A DNA stretch of 64,000 nucleotides, taken from contig JAPEVH010000069.1 in the NCBI GenBank assembly GCA_026645415.1, positions 30,028-94,027 of the forward strand. Reading direction: 5' to 3'. This document shows positions 48,067 to 57,640 of this stretch, piece after piece. The DNA comes from Candidatus Electronema sp. Lineage in GTDB: Bacteria; Desulfobacterota; Desulfobulbia; Desulfobulbales; Desulfobulbaceae. Under the pieces are notes generated by a model. That model was not told where the DNA came from and made no database searches. It was given only the letters and a program-made list of their open reading frames with translations. Made by a program: the position numbers and the translations under genes. Numbering within the stretch: position 1 is the stretch's first letter; each line of letters opens with the position of its first letter.

Positions 48067-49965
48067 ATGGAGTGGATAAACTGGATTATCGACGGCTTGC
48101 GTTCAATAAAGGACAAGCCAGATATAATCTGGAGCGGTATAGGAACTTATGTGGTTTCAACAGTTCTCGGTCTCGCAGGGGCTATAGCTTTATGGTTCAT
48201 TGCCCGTTGCTTCAGAAAGAAGACTACCTCCGGGCCGCACGATGCCAGCGCGTTGCTGGCCGGAAGCGTGCTGACCATTGAGCAGTACAAGAAAGACCTG
48301 CTTGAGCAGCACGGAAATTACTTTCTGGAGAAGCAGAAGCGGGAGGAGATTGAGCGGAAATTAGCCAATCTGGAGGAGAGCTATCAGGAAAAGCTGCGGT
48401 TGCTGCAAGAATCACAGGAAAAATTGCAGCAAATGGCAGGCTGTCTGCCCAAGGAGCAGCTGGCCGAGGCCGAAAAGCAGTTGGCGCAGGGCGACACCAA
48501 GCTGGCCGAGCAGCTTTTTGACCAAGTGGCTGAAGAGACAGGGCAGACAGCGGCTGCGGCTTTGCTCCAGAGCGGGCGGCTGGCCGAGGACAGGCTGGAT
48601 TACCGCAAAGCCCTGCGCAATTATGCCGCTGCCGTTGCCCTTGCGCCGGACAATCCCGATTATCTGCTTGCTGCCGGACAGATGGCGAGGACGATGGGCG
48701 ATTATCAGCGGGCAGAGGAATGGCTGGAGCATCTGCTGGCAATCCGCGAGCAGGAAGACAAAGAAGATATTGAGCTGGCCTTTGCTCTGAATTCGTTGGC
48801 TTTGGTTTATGACGATCAGGGCCGGTACGAGGAAGCAGAGCCGCTGTACAAGCGGTCGCTGGAGATCAGAGAAGACAAACTCGGCAAGGAACATCCTGAT
48901 GTGGCACAAAGTCTGAACAATCTGGCCTTGCTGTATTACTCGCAGGGCCGGTACGAGGAAGCGGAGCCGCTGTATCAGCGTGCGCTGAAAATCAGAGAAG
49001 ATAAGCTGGGCAAAGAACATCCTGATGTGGCAAACAGCCTGAACAATCTGGCCTTGCTGTATTACTCGCAGGGCCGGTACGAGGACGCAGAGCCGCTGTA
49101 CAAGCGGTCGCTGGAGATGGTGGAAAAAGCACTGGGCAAGGAACACCCGCACGTGGCGACTGCTCTGAACAATCTGGCGGCATTGTATCGGGCGCAGGGC
49201 CGGTACGAGGACGCAGAGCCGCTGTACAAGCGGGCATTGGAGATTTGGGAACAAGCCCTTGGCAAGGAACACCCGCACGTAGCGGCTGCTCTGAACAATC
49301 TGGCGGAATTGTATCGGGCGCAGGGCCGGTACGAGGAAGCAGAGCCGCTGTACAAGCGGTCGCTGGAGATTTCCGAAAAAGCGCTGGGCAAAGACCATCC
49401 TGATGTGGCACAAAGTCTGAACAATCTGGCCGGGCTGTATTACACGCAGGGCCGGTACGAGGAAGCAGAGCCGCTGTACAAGCGGTCGCTGAAGATCAGA
49501 GAAGATAAGCTGGGCAAAGACCATCCTGACGTGGCGACAACCCTGAACAATCTGGCCGCGCTGTATGATGCGCAGGGCCGGTACGAGGAAGCAGAGCCGC
49601 TGTACAAGCGGTCGCTGGAGATGGTTGAAAAATCTCTTGGCAAGGAACACCCGCACGTGGCGGCTGCCCTGAACAATCTGGCCTTGCTGTACAGAACGCA
49701 GGGGCGTTACGAGGACGCAGAGCCGCTGTACAAACGGTCGCTGGAGATCAAGGAAAAAGCGCTGGGCAAAGACCATCCTGATGTGGCTGCCACCCTGAAC
49801 AATCTGGCTGCGCTGTATTACACGCAGGATCGGTACGAGGACGCAGAGCCGCTGTACAAGCGGGCATTGTCCATCTTTAAGGCAAAATTTCCCAACGGCC
49901 ATCCGAATATTGATACGGTTCAGGCAAATTACAACACGCTGAAGAAAAAGATGGAGGAGCGGTAG
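48067..49965 (+). CDS. Membrane-anchored kinesin-light-chain-type TPR protein
   Basis: The 632-residue protein has one N-terminal membrane span (TYVVSTVLGLAGAIALWFIARCF, about 27-49), a coiled coil (about 75-125), two degenerate TPRs and then nine 42-residue repeats (from about residue 238 to 615) with consensus LNNLAxLYxxQGRYEEAEPLYKRSLEI.EKxLGKEHPxV. These are TPR_10/TPR_12 (kinesin-light-chain-like) units. The C-terminus is NYNTLKKKMEER. Such proteins form superhelical protein-binding scaffolds. The repeats at DNA level are 126 bp and nearly identical, a sign of recent amplification. The neighbouring gene is a toxin-antitoxin pair; no functional link is established. Confidence 0.88.
   Translation: MEWINWIIDGLRSIKDKPDIIWSGIGTYVVSTVLGLAGAIALWFIARCFRKKTTSGPHDASALLAGSVLTIEQYKKDLLEQHGNYFLEKQKREEIERKLANLEESYQEKLRLLQESQEKLQQMAGCLPKEQLAEAEKQLAQGDTKLAEQLFDQVAEETGQTAAAALLQSGRLAEDRLDYRKALRNYAAAVALAPDNPDYLLAAGQMARTMGDYQRAEEWLEHLLAIREQEDKEDIELAFALNSLALVYDDQGRYEEAEPLYKRSLEIREDKLGKEHPDVAQSLNNLALLYYSQGRYEEAEPLYQRALKIREDKLGKEHPDVANSLNNLALLYYSQGRYEDAEPLYKRSLEMVEKALGKEHPHVATALNNLAALYRAQGRYEDAEPLYKRALEIWEQALGKEHPHVAAALNNLAELYRAQGRYEEAEPLYKRSLEISEKALGKDHPDVAQSLNNLAGLYYTQGRYEEAEPLYKRSLKIREDKLGKDHPDVATTLNNLAALYDAQGRYEEAEPLYKRSLEMVEKSLGKEHPHVAAALNNLALLYRTQGRYEDAEPLYKRSLEIKEKALGKDHPDVAATLNNLAALYYTQDRYEDAEPLYKRALSIFKAKFPNGHPNIDTVQANYNTLKKKMEER
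48778..49911. repeat. Nine 126-bp tandem repeats inside the TPR gene
   Basis: Each unit encodes 42 residues, with conserved DNA such as CAGGGCCGGTACGAGGA (seven or more times). Copy-number variation by slippage is likely. Confidence 0.85.
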
Positions 49966-49998
49966 GGGCTACTGAATAGAGCAGAGAGATGATGAGAC

Positions 49999-50035
49999 AA
50001 AAAAAGGGTGCAGGATTGAATCCCCTGCACCCCTT
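49999..50035 (-). terminator. Terminator after the porin gene
   Basis: Reading the minus strand, GGGTGCAGG.. and CCTGCACCC form a 9-bp stem followed by TTTTTTT. Confidence 0.85.
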
Positions 50036-50061
50036 TCAGAAACCGCTTTTACAACAAACGA

Positions 50062-51216
50062 TTAGAACTTCAGCCGCGCACCAGCCATACCAATCGTAAT
50101 ATCCTCATAATTTGCGGTGGTATTGTCTTCCAACTCATAATTCCGATACGCTGCGTACAGCTCGGTGTTCCAGCCAGACAGTTTTTGTACTAACTGCACA
50201 CCATAGGTGGTTCCTTTTTCGTCGGTGTTCTGGTGCTTGATGTTTTCATCTACACCATAATCAACAGAAAGGGCTGTGGAACCGGCAGGAAAGAGCGCTG
50301 GACAGATATAACCAACTTTGCCGTACATAAAGGTTGGATCATCACCACCCGCAGGCATCTTGTCTAAATCACGCACGCCTGAAGCAAAGGTGAAGTTCAA
50401 ACCAAGTGGGAACAAGACAGAAACGGAACCATTGATCTGGCTGTAGTCTTTGCTGTCACCGAAATCAGCCCATGCTATTGCGCCTTTTAGTTTGGCTCCT
50501 CCAGGCAGATCATTAGCGTACGAAAGGCTTACGTCGTTGGTTGATTCCTCGCCAGTTGCTGCGGCAATGGAAAAACCAGCAAAGCTAATGGTATCGTAAC
50601 GAACTCGGTTCTTTTTACCTAAACCATCCATATTGGTGAACACATCGCCAACCGCAAGACGGGGATCAGCTTCTTCATCTGGGACAGCCATCGCGTCTGC
50701 GTCATAGAACTGCACCCCACCACCAACCTTGTACACCCCAGACATACCTGCTAAATCGGTGCCAGACAAATCAACCTCTGAGGTATCCTCAGAAGCCATT
50801 TTACCTTTACCAAGAGACAGCTTGCCGCCCCTTGTGCAGGAAAGATAGATCTCAACCAGCCGATCTTTAAATTCGCCACTAATGGTCTCTTCATCCATTG
50901 ACACCTTGTCAGAGGAATTTGCTAACCATTCCACCTCAAAGTTGCTGCCAATTGTCAGCGAATCAGAAGCCTGAACTTCTCCAGTCAGACCAACTCTGGT
51001 GCTAGAGTTGTTGTTATCAACATGGAAGAACTTGCTATCATCGCCGTCATCTGCATACATGACAGCACGATCAATCTGCCCGTACAGCTTGACATTAACT
51101 TTATCGCTGCCGGTTTTAACTTCCAGTGCTGATGCTCCAGAAGCGGCAAGTAACAGAGCAGCACTTGCAACAGTAAGTACGCTGGCTGAACGTATTGTCT
51201 TATTTCTCATTTTCAT
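50062..51216 (-). CDS. Gram-negative porin (Porin_4-like)
   Basis: The 384-residue product has a signal peptide (VLTVASAALLLAASGASA), then VKLYGQIDRAVMYADDGDDSKFF, RVGLTGEVQ and other alternating strands, and ends DITIGMAGARLKF with the Phe terminus of outer-membrane barrels. The start YGQIDRAV...RVGLTGE is the pattern of general diffusion porins. A terminator lies 27 bp downstream. No specific substrate can be named. Confidence 0.88.
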   Translation of the reverse strand: MKMRNKTIRSASVLTVASAALLLAASGASALEVKTGSDKVNVKLYGQIDRAVMYADDGDDSKFFHVDNNNSSTRVGLTGEVQASDSLTIGSNFEVEWLANSSDKVSMDEETISGEFKDRLVEIYLSCTRGGKLSLGKGKMASEDTSEVDLSGTDLAGMSGVYKVGGGVQFYDADAMAVPDEEADPRLAVGDVFTNMDGLGKKNRVRYDTISFAGFSIAAATGEESTNDVSLSYANDLPGGAKLKGAIAWADFGDSKDYSQINGSVSVLFPLGLNFTFASGVRDLDKMPAGGDDPTFMYGKVGYICPALFPAGSTALSVDYGVDENIKHQNTDEKGTTYGVQLVQKLSGWNTELYAAYRNYELEDNTTANYEDITIGMAGARLKF

Positions 51217-51332
51217 CTCTCCTTATAGAAGGTTTTTTCATGATTGCTATATACTCTAAATTACTTTCCTCTGCAATATTGCTTAATCCAGCATTCAAGA
51301 AATTGTCAACTCTTTTCAGGAACAAAAGAAGA

Positions 51333-51992
51333 TCACAGAAACTCTTTTACGCCCTTAAATGTGGTTCGATGGAGCGGTGATGGCCCATGTTCGGCAAGTG
51401 CGGCACGATGCGCTTTGGTTGGATAGCCTTTATGCTGGAGAAAATTATACTGCGGATACTGCTGGTGATACTCTGTCATCAGGCGATCACGAGTCACTTT
51501 AGCAATAATGGAGGCAGCGGCAATAGATGCGCTTTTTGATTCACCTTTCACCAAGGTGAGCTGAGGAAGAGCAACAGGAACCTTGAAGGTCCCATCCACG
51601 AGCAGGAAGTCAGGCAGATTGTTTGCACAATCAGTAACCGCCCGTTGCATGGCAAGAAGAGAGGCTTGGAGAATATTGATTTGGTCGATTGTTGCCGCAG
51701 AAACAATACCTACCCCGATGAGTGCATCGGAATCATACAGCTCTGCATAGAGCCGATCACGGCGGGCTGGACTCAGTTTTTTTGAATCCTGATAACGGGA
51801 AAAATCACAGGCAGGGGAGAGAATGACACAACTTGCAACCACTGGCCCAGCAAGTGGCCCGCGTCCAGCTTCATCAAGTCCGGCAGGATGCTTATAGTTT
51901 TGCTGCCGCAGATGTTGTTCGTAAAAAAAAGTGTTTCCTTCAGGAGCTGCGGGAAACATGGTGGAAAGCACGGCACGTTGACAAGTCTTCAC
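51333..51992 (-). CDS. rnhB: Ribonuclease HII
   Basis: The 219-residue protein contains GLDEAGRGPLAGPVVASCVIL (about 38-58) with the catalytic Asp-Glu pair, and LLVDGTFKVP, VKGESKSASIAAASIIAKVTRDR, which supply the other acidic and SxKAS-like residues. RNase HII removes ribonucleotides from DNA and RNA primers. The listed start is GTG at 51992; an ATG 11 codons on (51959) is equally possible. It is 26 bp after rplS and closes the trmD-rplS-rnhB cluster. Confidence 0.95.
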   Translation of the reverse strand: MKTCQRAVLSTMFPAAPEGNTFFYEQHLRQQNYKHPAGLDEAGRGPLAGPVVASCVILSPACDFSRYQDSKKLSPARRDRLYAELYDSDALIGVGIVSAATIDQINILQASLLAMQRAVTDCANNLPDFLLVDGTFKVPVALPQLTLVKGESKSASIAAASIIAKVTRDRLMTEYHQQYPQYNFLQHKGYPTKAHRAALAEHGPSPLHRTTFKGVKEFL

Positions 51993-52018
51993 CGTGCTTT
52001 ACCGCCCTGCAAGCAGAC

Positions 52019-52369
52019 CTAAGCCCGCTGCCGCTCCGTGATACGGGCTGCTTTACCGCGCAAATCACGCAGATAATACAGACGAGAACGGCGAACTTTA
52101 CCGTGAGAAACTACCTCGATTTTGTCAATTCGAGGAGAATGAAGGGCAAAAGTCTTCTCAACACCAATACTGCCGTGAGAAATCTTCCGCACAGTAAAGG
52201 AAGCATTCATCATGCCTCGCTTGTTTTTAATAACTACGCCCTGAAAAATCTGAATCCGCTCCTTGTTCCCTTCAATAATGCGGATATGCACTTTCACGGT
52301 GTCGCCTGATCTAAAATCTGGATGATCAAAGCGCATTTGCTCCTGGTCAATTCTATCAATAATATTCAT
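52019..52369 (-). CDS. rplS: 50S ribosomal protein L19
   Basis: A 116-residue protein with the L19 signature [29 protein letters not shown] and [26 protein letters not shown]. It sits at the 30S-50S interface. Gene order rpsP-rimM-trmD-(methyltransferase)-rplS-rnhB is the conserved bacterial arrangement. Confidence 0.98.
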   Translation of the reverse strand: MNIIDRIDQEQMRFDHPDFRSGDTVKVHIRIIEGNKERIQIFQGVVIKNKRGMMNASFTVRKISHGSIGVEKTFALHSPRIDKIEVVSHGKVRRSRLYYLRDLRGKAARITERQRA

Positions 52370-52399
52370 TGCAGTTGTTTACGGGTTGAATGCTGTATT

Positions 52400-53017
52400 T
52401 TAAAGCTGATCAGCCGATTCCCGGCAGCCCAGCAGTCTGTCTAAAATGATTGATGCTGCTGACCGCACCGAAAGATGATTAAACGAGCCTAGCCCTTCAA
52501 TGGGCGGCAGAACAGCATCTGCCATGTCCATGACTTCTGAAGCCAGCCCCCAAGCTGTACCAAGCAGCAGCAGCACTGCTTGTTTTTGCTCAATAATTTC
52601 TTGGCGCAGTTCGTTATACGTTGTCCGCTTTTCCTGCCGACTCGCACTGGTCGCAACGATCTTGGGGCGGCAGCCATCTTGCTGGGTCATTGCGGCAAGC
52701 ACTTCTTCAAGACTAGGGCTGATTTTGATCAGCGACAATGCCTCAGCTCGATCTGAATTAACGCGACCACCATAGCCATCTGTCCAGTGCCGGACAATAC
52801 TCTCAGCCAGTTCTTGCTGGAGCGGATACGGAGTCACAACCCAGTAGTTTCTTACGCCAAAGGTCCTGCCTGCCCTCGCAATATCATGCAGGTCAAGATT
52901 GGTCACTGCCGAGCCAATAATCTCACCTATCCGATTGACTACTGGATGATGGACTAGAGCCACATCAAGGCGAAAATCAACAGCTATATGCGGCTCTTGC
53001 CTGCTGCACCTGTTCAT
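52400..53017 (-). CDS. SPOUT-type RNA methyltransferase (TrmD-associated, COG4752-like)
   Basis: A 205-residue protein with LDVALVHHPVVNRIGEIIGSAVTNLDLHDIARAGRTFGV, the family pattern, and VLLLLGTAWGLASEVM then LPPIEGLGSFNHLSVRSAASIILDRLLG, where the methyl-donor site and knot would be. The family of trmD-linked methyltransferases lacks a proven substrate in most bacteria. The frame to 53017 overlaps trmD by 41 bp; a shorter start at the GTG before ALVHHP is possible. Confidence 0.85.
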   Translation of the reverse strand: MNRCSRQEPHIAVDFRLDVALVHHPVVNRIGEIIGSAVTNLDLHDIARAGRTFGVRNYWVVTPYPLQQELAESIVRHWTDGYGGRVNSDRAEALSLIKISPSLEEVLAAMTQQDGCRPKIVATSASRQEKRTTYNELRQEIIEQKQAVLLLLGTAWGLASEVMDMADAVLPPIEGLGSFNHLSVRSAASIILDRLLGCRESADQL

Positions 53018-53738
53018 AAAGTCCAGCTTTTTTGAGCTGCTTTTCTTCAGCAGGCGAGAAATTCGCCTTACCTAATAGTTCAGGCCGCCGTTCTAAGGTC
53101 AGCCGCACTGATTCAAGAAACCGATAGGCTTCAATTTGCGCATGATCACCACTCAGCAGCACCTCTGGCACAGTCATGCCTGCAAACTCGCGAGGTCTGG
53201 TGTATTGCCCATGCTTGAGGAGATTCCGACTAAACGTATCTTTTGCCGCAGAATCAGCACAGCCTAAAACGCTGGGCAGGAGTCTGGTCACAGAATCCAA
53301 AACAACTAAGGCAGCTAATTCACCACCAGTGAGAATGTAGTCGCCAATAGACAGCTCCTCATCCACATGGAGATGGCAGAAACGCTCGTCCACGCCCTCG
53401 TAACGCCCGCAAACTAAAACCAATTTGTCCAATTGAGCGAGCCGCTCTGCGGTCTGCTGCGTATAGACAGCCCCGCGTGGTGAAAGCAAGATGACCCGCC
53501 CCGGCGCAGTAGCCTGCACATCGTGAAGACAGGCTGCCATAGGCTCTAGTTTCATCACCATGCCTTCGCCGCCACCAAAAGGGCGATCATCGGTCATGGC
53601 ATGTTTATCTATTGCCCAGTCACGAATATTGTGCACTTTGACCTGAATCTGGCTGGCTTCCAGAGCGCGCCTGATAATGCCTTCTTGCAACGGCGAAGCA
53701 AACAGCTCTGGAAAAATAGTCAGAATGTCAAAACGCAC
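52977..53738 (-). CDS. trmD: tRNA (guanine37-N1)-methyltransferase
   Basis: The 253-residue SPOUT enzyme has MRFDILTIFPELF, HNIRDWAIDKHAMTDDRPFGGGEGMVMKLEP (DDRPFGGGEGM is the family's key loop), VCGRYEGVDERF and SIGDYILTGGELAALVVLDS. It methylates G37 next to the anticodon and prevents frameshifting. Length matches the family. The gene sits 10 bp after rimM and before the methyltransferase and rplS. Confidence 0.98.
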   Translation of the reverse strand: MRFDILTIFPELFASPLQEGIIRRALEASQIQVKVHNIRDWAIDKHAMTDDRPFGGGEGMVMKLEPMAACLHDVQATAPGRVILLSPRGAVYTQQTAERLAQLDKLVLVCGRYEGVDERFCHLHVDEELSIGDYILTGGELAALVVLDSVTRLLPSVLGCADSAAKDTFSRNLLKHGQYTRPREFAGMTVPEVLLSGDHAQIEAYRFLESVRLTLERRPELLGKANFSPAEEKQLKKAGLYEQVQQARAAYSC

Positions 53739-53747
53739 AGCAAAAAC

Positions 53748-54281
53748 TTAGGCGTTGATATCAAGCAGGCCGGGCGGCAAGGATACAATCACTTCTTCCG
53801 CCTCCACAGCAACGATGAACTCTGGTACGAGCGGAATTAAATATTCCTGCTTATCTGTGTTCATCACCTGAGCAATATCCTGCCCACTACCGAGAAGTAA
53901 ACCAACAATAGTACCAATGAGCTGACCATCTGCGGTCTTCATCTGCCTGCCAGTCAAATCACGCAGATAAAACTCATCTTCTTCTGGTTCTGACAACTCC
54001 TCAGCCCGGACATAGACAGCAGCACGGGTCAACAGTTCGGCTTCTGTGCGACTGCGGCAATCGTCAAGCTGAACAAGAGCACAGCCCTTCAGTAGTCTAA
54101 CTTGGACGACTTTATGTGGTGTAGGCGCGGTATTGTCATCAAGAGCCAGCAACAGACAGGTGTATTGCCGTAGGCTTTCTGGCTCACCAGAATAAGGACG
54201 AATTTTCACCTCTCCCCGAAGGGCGTGAGGGCCTGTGACCTTGCCAATAAGTATCAAGTCCTCAGTGTCAGCCATACTCAT
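53748..54281 (-). CDS. rimM: Ribosome maturation factor RimM
   Basis: A 177-residue protein with N-terminal GKVTGPHALRGEVKIRPYSG and a PRC-barrel C-terminus (EFYLRDLTGRQMKTADGQLIGT, then EYLIPLVPEFIVAVEAEEVIV). RimM binds S19 and helps 30S assembly. It overlaps the upstream KH-domain gene by four bases (ATGA) and is followed by trmD. Confidence 0.97.
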   Translation of the reverse strand: MSMADTEDLILIGKVTGPHALRGEVKIRPYSGEPESLRQYTCLLLALDDNTAPTPHKVVQVRLLKGCALVQLDDCRSRTEAELLTRAAVYVRAEELSEPEEDEFYLRDLTGRQMKTADGQLIGTIVGLLLGSGQDIAQVMNTDKQEYLIPLVPEFIVAVEAEEVIVSLPPGLLDINA

Positions 54282-54511
54282 TCAATAATTTCAAGGCGGC
54301 AACGTTTTTCCTGCTTTTCTGCTGCCGCAGCGAGCACTGTACGAATGGAGCGGGCTGTACGACCCTGCTTGCCAATGATCTTGCCAAGGTCTTCCTTGGC
54401 AACCCGTAGCTCCACGGTCATTGAGCCATCTTCTCCTGCACGCTCTGACGTGGAGACCTGTTCTGGCGCATCCACTAACTTGGAGGCGATAAAGGAAACC
54501 AAGTTTTGCAT
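54278..54511 (-). CDS. khpA: KH-domain RNA-binding protein (KhpA/YlqC)
   Basis: A 77-residue single-KH protein with GSMTVELRVAKEDLGKIIGKQGRTARSIRTVLAAAA; the GxxG loop is GKQG. It belongs to the KhpA/YlqC family that sits between rpsP and rimM in many bacteria, as here. It binds RNA, and in other bacteria works with KhpB. The stop overlaps rimM. Confidence 0.93.
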   Translation of the reverse strand: MQNLVSFIASKLVDAPEQVSTSERAGEDGSMTVELRVAKEDLGKIIGKQGRTARSIRTVLAAAAEKQEKRCRLEIIE

Positions 54512-54520
54512 AAGGCTTGC

Positions 54521-54787
54521 TTAGGCCGCTGGCGGAGCCGCAGCCGCAGTTTTTTTGCACCGGTCGAGCAGAGTCTTAACGGTCTGAGAAGGCAAGGCTC
54601 CTTTTCCCATCCAGTCAGCCAGCTTGTTTTCATCAAATTGGACAACGGCTGGTTCCTGCATAGGATCATACGTACCAACAATGTCCAAGAATTTGCCGTC
54701 GCGGCTGGAATGAGAATCTGCAACTACAATGCGATAGAAAGGTTGTTTTTTGCGGCCTCTTCTTGTCAGACGAATTCGTACTGCCAT
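54521..54787 (-). CDS. rpsP: 30S ribosomal protein S16
   Basis: The 88-residue protein, AVRIRLTRRGRKKQPFYRIVVADSHSSRDGKFLDIVGTYDP, is S16; the end TLLDRCKKTAAAAPPAA is a short extension. Ribosomal assembly protein. It is nine bases before khpA, with ffh upstream. Confidence 0.98.
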   Translation of the reverse strand: MAVRIRLTRRGRKKQPFYRIVVADSHSSRDGKFLDIVGTYDPMQEPAVVQFDENKLADWMGKGALPSQTVKTLLDRCKKTAAAAPPAA

Positions 54788-54859
54788 TTTTCTTTGTTCT
54801 CCTGTGGATTGTGTAACCCGGTTATCCGGTGGTACTGATATTTTTTTATCTGTTTGCTC

Positions 54860-56215
54860 TCAGCGACGACGTAAACCCTTGGGTAACTTCCGCCGCAGGC
54901 CATCTTTGACCATTGCTGACTTGCCACTGATGGTCTTCATCATCTTGAGCATCATTGTATAGCTCTTGAGAACCCGGTTGACTTCAGCCACGGAGGTGCC
55001 TGAGCCATTGGCAATACGGATTCGGCGGCTGGCATTGATAATTTTATAATTGGCCCGTTCCTTCTTATTCATAGACAGGATAATAGCCTCTGTCTTGAAC
55101 AATTCCTTCTCACTCGGTTTGGGCGCATCTTTGAGCTGCTTGAGCTTGTTGATGCCCGGCACCATGCTCATGAGCTGCTCCATGCTGCCCATTTTCTTGA
55201 TATGCTGGAGCTGTTCAAGAAAATCGTCGAGCGTAAAGGTATTTTTGCGCAGTTTATTGGCAAGCTGCTTGGCCTTTTTCTCATCAACAACTTTTTCGGC
55301 CTTTTCGATCAGGGAGAGGACATCACCCATGCCAAGAATACGGGAAGCAGCTCGGTCAGGATGGAAAATATCCAGCGCGTCGAGTCCTTCACCAAGACCG
55401 ATAAACTTAATCGGTTTACCAGTAATCTGCTTGACAGAGAGTGCGGCACCGCCACGGGCATCACCTTCCATCTTGGTCAGAATTACACCCGAAATATCCA
55501 GGTCATTGCTGAACTTGGCTGCAACAGTTACTGCATCCTGTCCAGTCATTGCATCAGCAACAAACAGCACTTCAGCAAGCGGCACGGCCTGAGCAATTTC
55601 TTGCAACTCGGCCATCAGCTTCTCATCAACATGCAGGCGACCGGCAGTATCAATAATCACCGTATCATAGCCTGCTGCCTTGGCTTGCGCCTCAGCTTGG
55701 CGGGCTATATCCGCAGGCTTTTGCTCAACGGTGGAGGCAAAAACTGGTACGCCGATCTGCGCTCCTAAAACATGAAGCTGTTCAATGGCTGCTGGACGGT
55801 AAATATCAGCAGGTACCAAGAAAGGCTTGCGTCCTTTTTCTTTGAGCAAGTAGGCGAGCTTGGCAGAGGTAGTCGTCTTACCCGAACCCTGCAAACCAGC
55901 CATCATGATCAGCACTGGCTGTCGTCCATCCAAGCGCAGTGGTTCAGTATACGAACCAAGGAGGGTAACTAACTCCTCATAAACTACTTTCACAACCTGC
56001 TGGCCTGGAGCCAAGCTGGTCAGCACTTCCTGCCCTATTGCCTTGGCTGTAACCGAGGCAATAAAATCTTTAACGACCTGAAGGTTAACATCCGCTTCTA
56101 ATAGGGCTGTGCGCACCTCGCGCATTGCCTCCTCAATATTCGCTTCAGTCAGCCTGCCATGACCACGTAGTTTTTTGAAGACTCCGTCAAGGCGTTCGGT
56201 AAGATTTTCAAACAT
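54860..56215 (-). CDS. ffh: Signal recognition particle GTPase
   Basis: A 451-residue protein of the SRP54 type. The NG domain has GLQGSGKTTTSAKLA (G1), DTAGRL (G3) and TKMEGDARGG (G4), and the C-terminal M domain contains MSMVPGINKLKQL and the RNA-binding helix SRRIRIANGSGTSVAEVNRVL. It delivers nascent membrane proteins to FtsY. Ending in a basic GLRRKLPKGLRRR tail, it is full length. It heads the rpsP cluster and follows fabD on the same strand. Confidence 0.97.
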   Translation of the reverse strand: MFENLTERLDGVFKKLRGHGRLTEANIEEAMREVRTALLEADVNLQVVKDFIASVTAKAIGQEVLTSLAPGQQVVKVVYEELVTLLGSYTEPLRLDGRQPVLIMMAGLQGSGKTTTSAKLAYLLKEKGRKPFLVPADIYRPAAIEQLHVLGAQIGVPVFASTVEQKPADIARQAEAQAKAAGYDTVIIDTAGRLHVDEKLMAELQEIAQAVPLAEVLFVADAMTGQDAVTVAAKFSNDLDISGVILTKMEGDARGGAALSVKQITGKPIKFIGLGEGLDALDIFHPDRAASRILGMGDVLSLIEKAEKVVDEKKAKQLANKLRKNTFTLDDFLEQLQHIKKMGSMEQLMSMVPGINKLKQLKDAPKPSEKELFKTEAIILSMNKKERANYKIINASRRIRIANGSGTSVAEVNRVLKSYTMMLKMMKTISGKSAMVKDGLRRKLPKGLRRR

Positions 56216-56362
56216 GATCGCAAGATAAAGATAAGACTTCGGAAGCCGATAGCTTCAGACAACTCAATATACAATGACCCAAAGCAACTTTGGGGAGAAT
56301 TACATTAGTATTGAGAAAAAGAAATTATTTACCCTATGCAAGAGCTTCTGTCAAGTAGGAAG

Positions 56363-56396
56363 AAAAACAGCCGGATTTCATTGCAGTTCCGGCTGC
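56363..56396 (-). terminator. Terminator after fabD
   Basis: Minus strand: AGCCGGA and TCCGGCT around a short loop, followed by GTTTTTC. It ends fabD transcription upstream of ffh. Confidence 0.75.
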
Positions 56397-56429
56397 TTCT
56401 GGTGCAGGAATATGAATGCTGTTCTGACC

Positions 56430-57383
56430 TTATTTGCCCTGAATAATTTCTGCGGCCTTTTCTAATGATTCCGGCGAATCAGCTTGGAGGTAAACTGCGT
56501 TGCTTCCGGCAGGTAGGATTTTTTTCATCATCCCAGTAAGAACTGAACTAGGGCCGAGTTCAAGAAAAACTTCTGTTCCAGCGTCAATCATTTGGCAGAT
56601 CGACTCCTGCCAGCGTACCCGCGAAGCAATCTGCCGCGCCATGATAGCACGAATCGCAGTTGGCTCTGTTTCTTGCGCAGCAGTAACGTTGAAGAGCAAA
56701 GGGATTTTAGGCGACTGGAAGGACATTTGTTCCATAAAAGCGGCAAAATCTGGCACAGCACCAGCTACCAGCGGGCTATGATTCGCACCTGCAACTTTAA
56801 GCGGCTTAACTCGCTTGGCTCCAGCAGTCTTGCAGGCTTCAGCAAAGCCTTCTAATCCTTCTTGATCACCAGAAATAATGATTTGTTGCGGCGAATTATG
56901 ATTGGCAACCACCACGATGCCAGGCCCATTGTATTGCGCCAGTAAATTTTCTACTTCCTCAATGGTCAGGCCCAGCACTGCCTGCATACCACCGGGATGA
57001 GCCGCATTCTCTCGCTCCATCAGCTCGCCGCGCTTAGTGACAAGGGTGATGGTGTCCTCTGCGGGAAGCACCTCAGCAGCGTGTAAGGCTGAGTATTCGC
57101 CTAATGAATGGCCGCCAACCCAAGCAGGGGTTAAGTTTGGGAGCACTTTGCGGAACTGCTGCCAGCAGATCAGATTAACAGCCGTCAGAGCGGGCTGAAG
57201 ATGAAGAACTCTGGTTAGGTCTTCCAATGGCCCGTCAAAACAGAGACGGCGCAGGGGCATATTAGAGATAGACTCAGCCATGTCCAACAATGCGGCAGCA
57301 TCTGAGTCAGCTTCAGTAAAGACTTTGCCCATGCCAAGATATTGAGAACCTTGGCCAGGAAAGAGAATAGCTGTTTTTTTCAT
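56430..57383 (-). CDS. fabD: Malonyl-CoA:ACP transacylase
   Basis: A 317-residue acyltransferase: FPGQGSQYLGMG at the start, the catalytic Ser in VGGHSLGEYSALHA (about 88-101), an Arg in the following ~25 residues, and GANHSPLV with the catalytic His. It loads malonyl on ACP in fatty acid synthesis. Length is normal. A hairpin terminator separates it from ffh downstream. Upstream, 257 bp separate it from the divergent membrane protein gene. Confidence 0.96.
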   Translation of the reverse strand: MKKTAILFPGQGSQYLGMGKVFTEADSDAAALLDMAESISNMPLRRLCFDGPLEDLTRVLHLQPALTAVNLICWQQFRKVLPNLTPAWVGGHSLGEYSALHAAEVLPAEDTITLVTKRGELMERENAAHPGGMQAVLGLTIEEVENLLAQYNGPGIVVVANHNSPQQIIISGDQEGLEGFAEACKTAGAKRVKPLKVAGANHSPLVAGAVPDFAAFMEQMSFQSPKIPLLFNVTAAQETEPTAIRAIMARQIASRVRWQESICQMIDAGTEVFLELGPSSVLTGMMKKILPAGSNAVYLQADSPESLEKAAEIIQGK

Positions 57384-57640
57384 AGAAGTTATGTCAATTT
57401 TATTGGCAGGGTAGAGCTATCCGATGATAACGCTACTAATGACAATAAATTTACTCAAAGAGCTATTTAGAAGTCAATCTTTTCTACGACCGTTGAGCAG
57501 CAACTGTTTACCTTTTGACAGTCGCCAACGGCTTTTCTGCCAACAGATTGCCGTTGCCTTCCGAGCTGTTGCACAATATACTGACCGTCTGCGCTGTGTT
57601 ATGCGCATTGATGCGGTTTTTTTAGAAGGAGGAGGGGATT

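Noticed and set aside
48412..49902. A 496-residue minus-strand open frame across the TPR gene
   Set aside because: It is the antisense of nine near-identical repeats; the repeat pattern and low-complexity sequence arise from the TPR codons, and there is no ribosome-binding site.
48778..49911. Regular 126-bp repeats as a CRISPR array
   Set aside because: They are in-frame coding repeats of a TPR protein, with no unique spacers and no cas genes.
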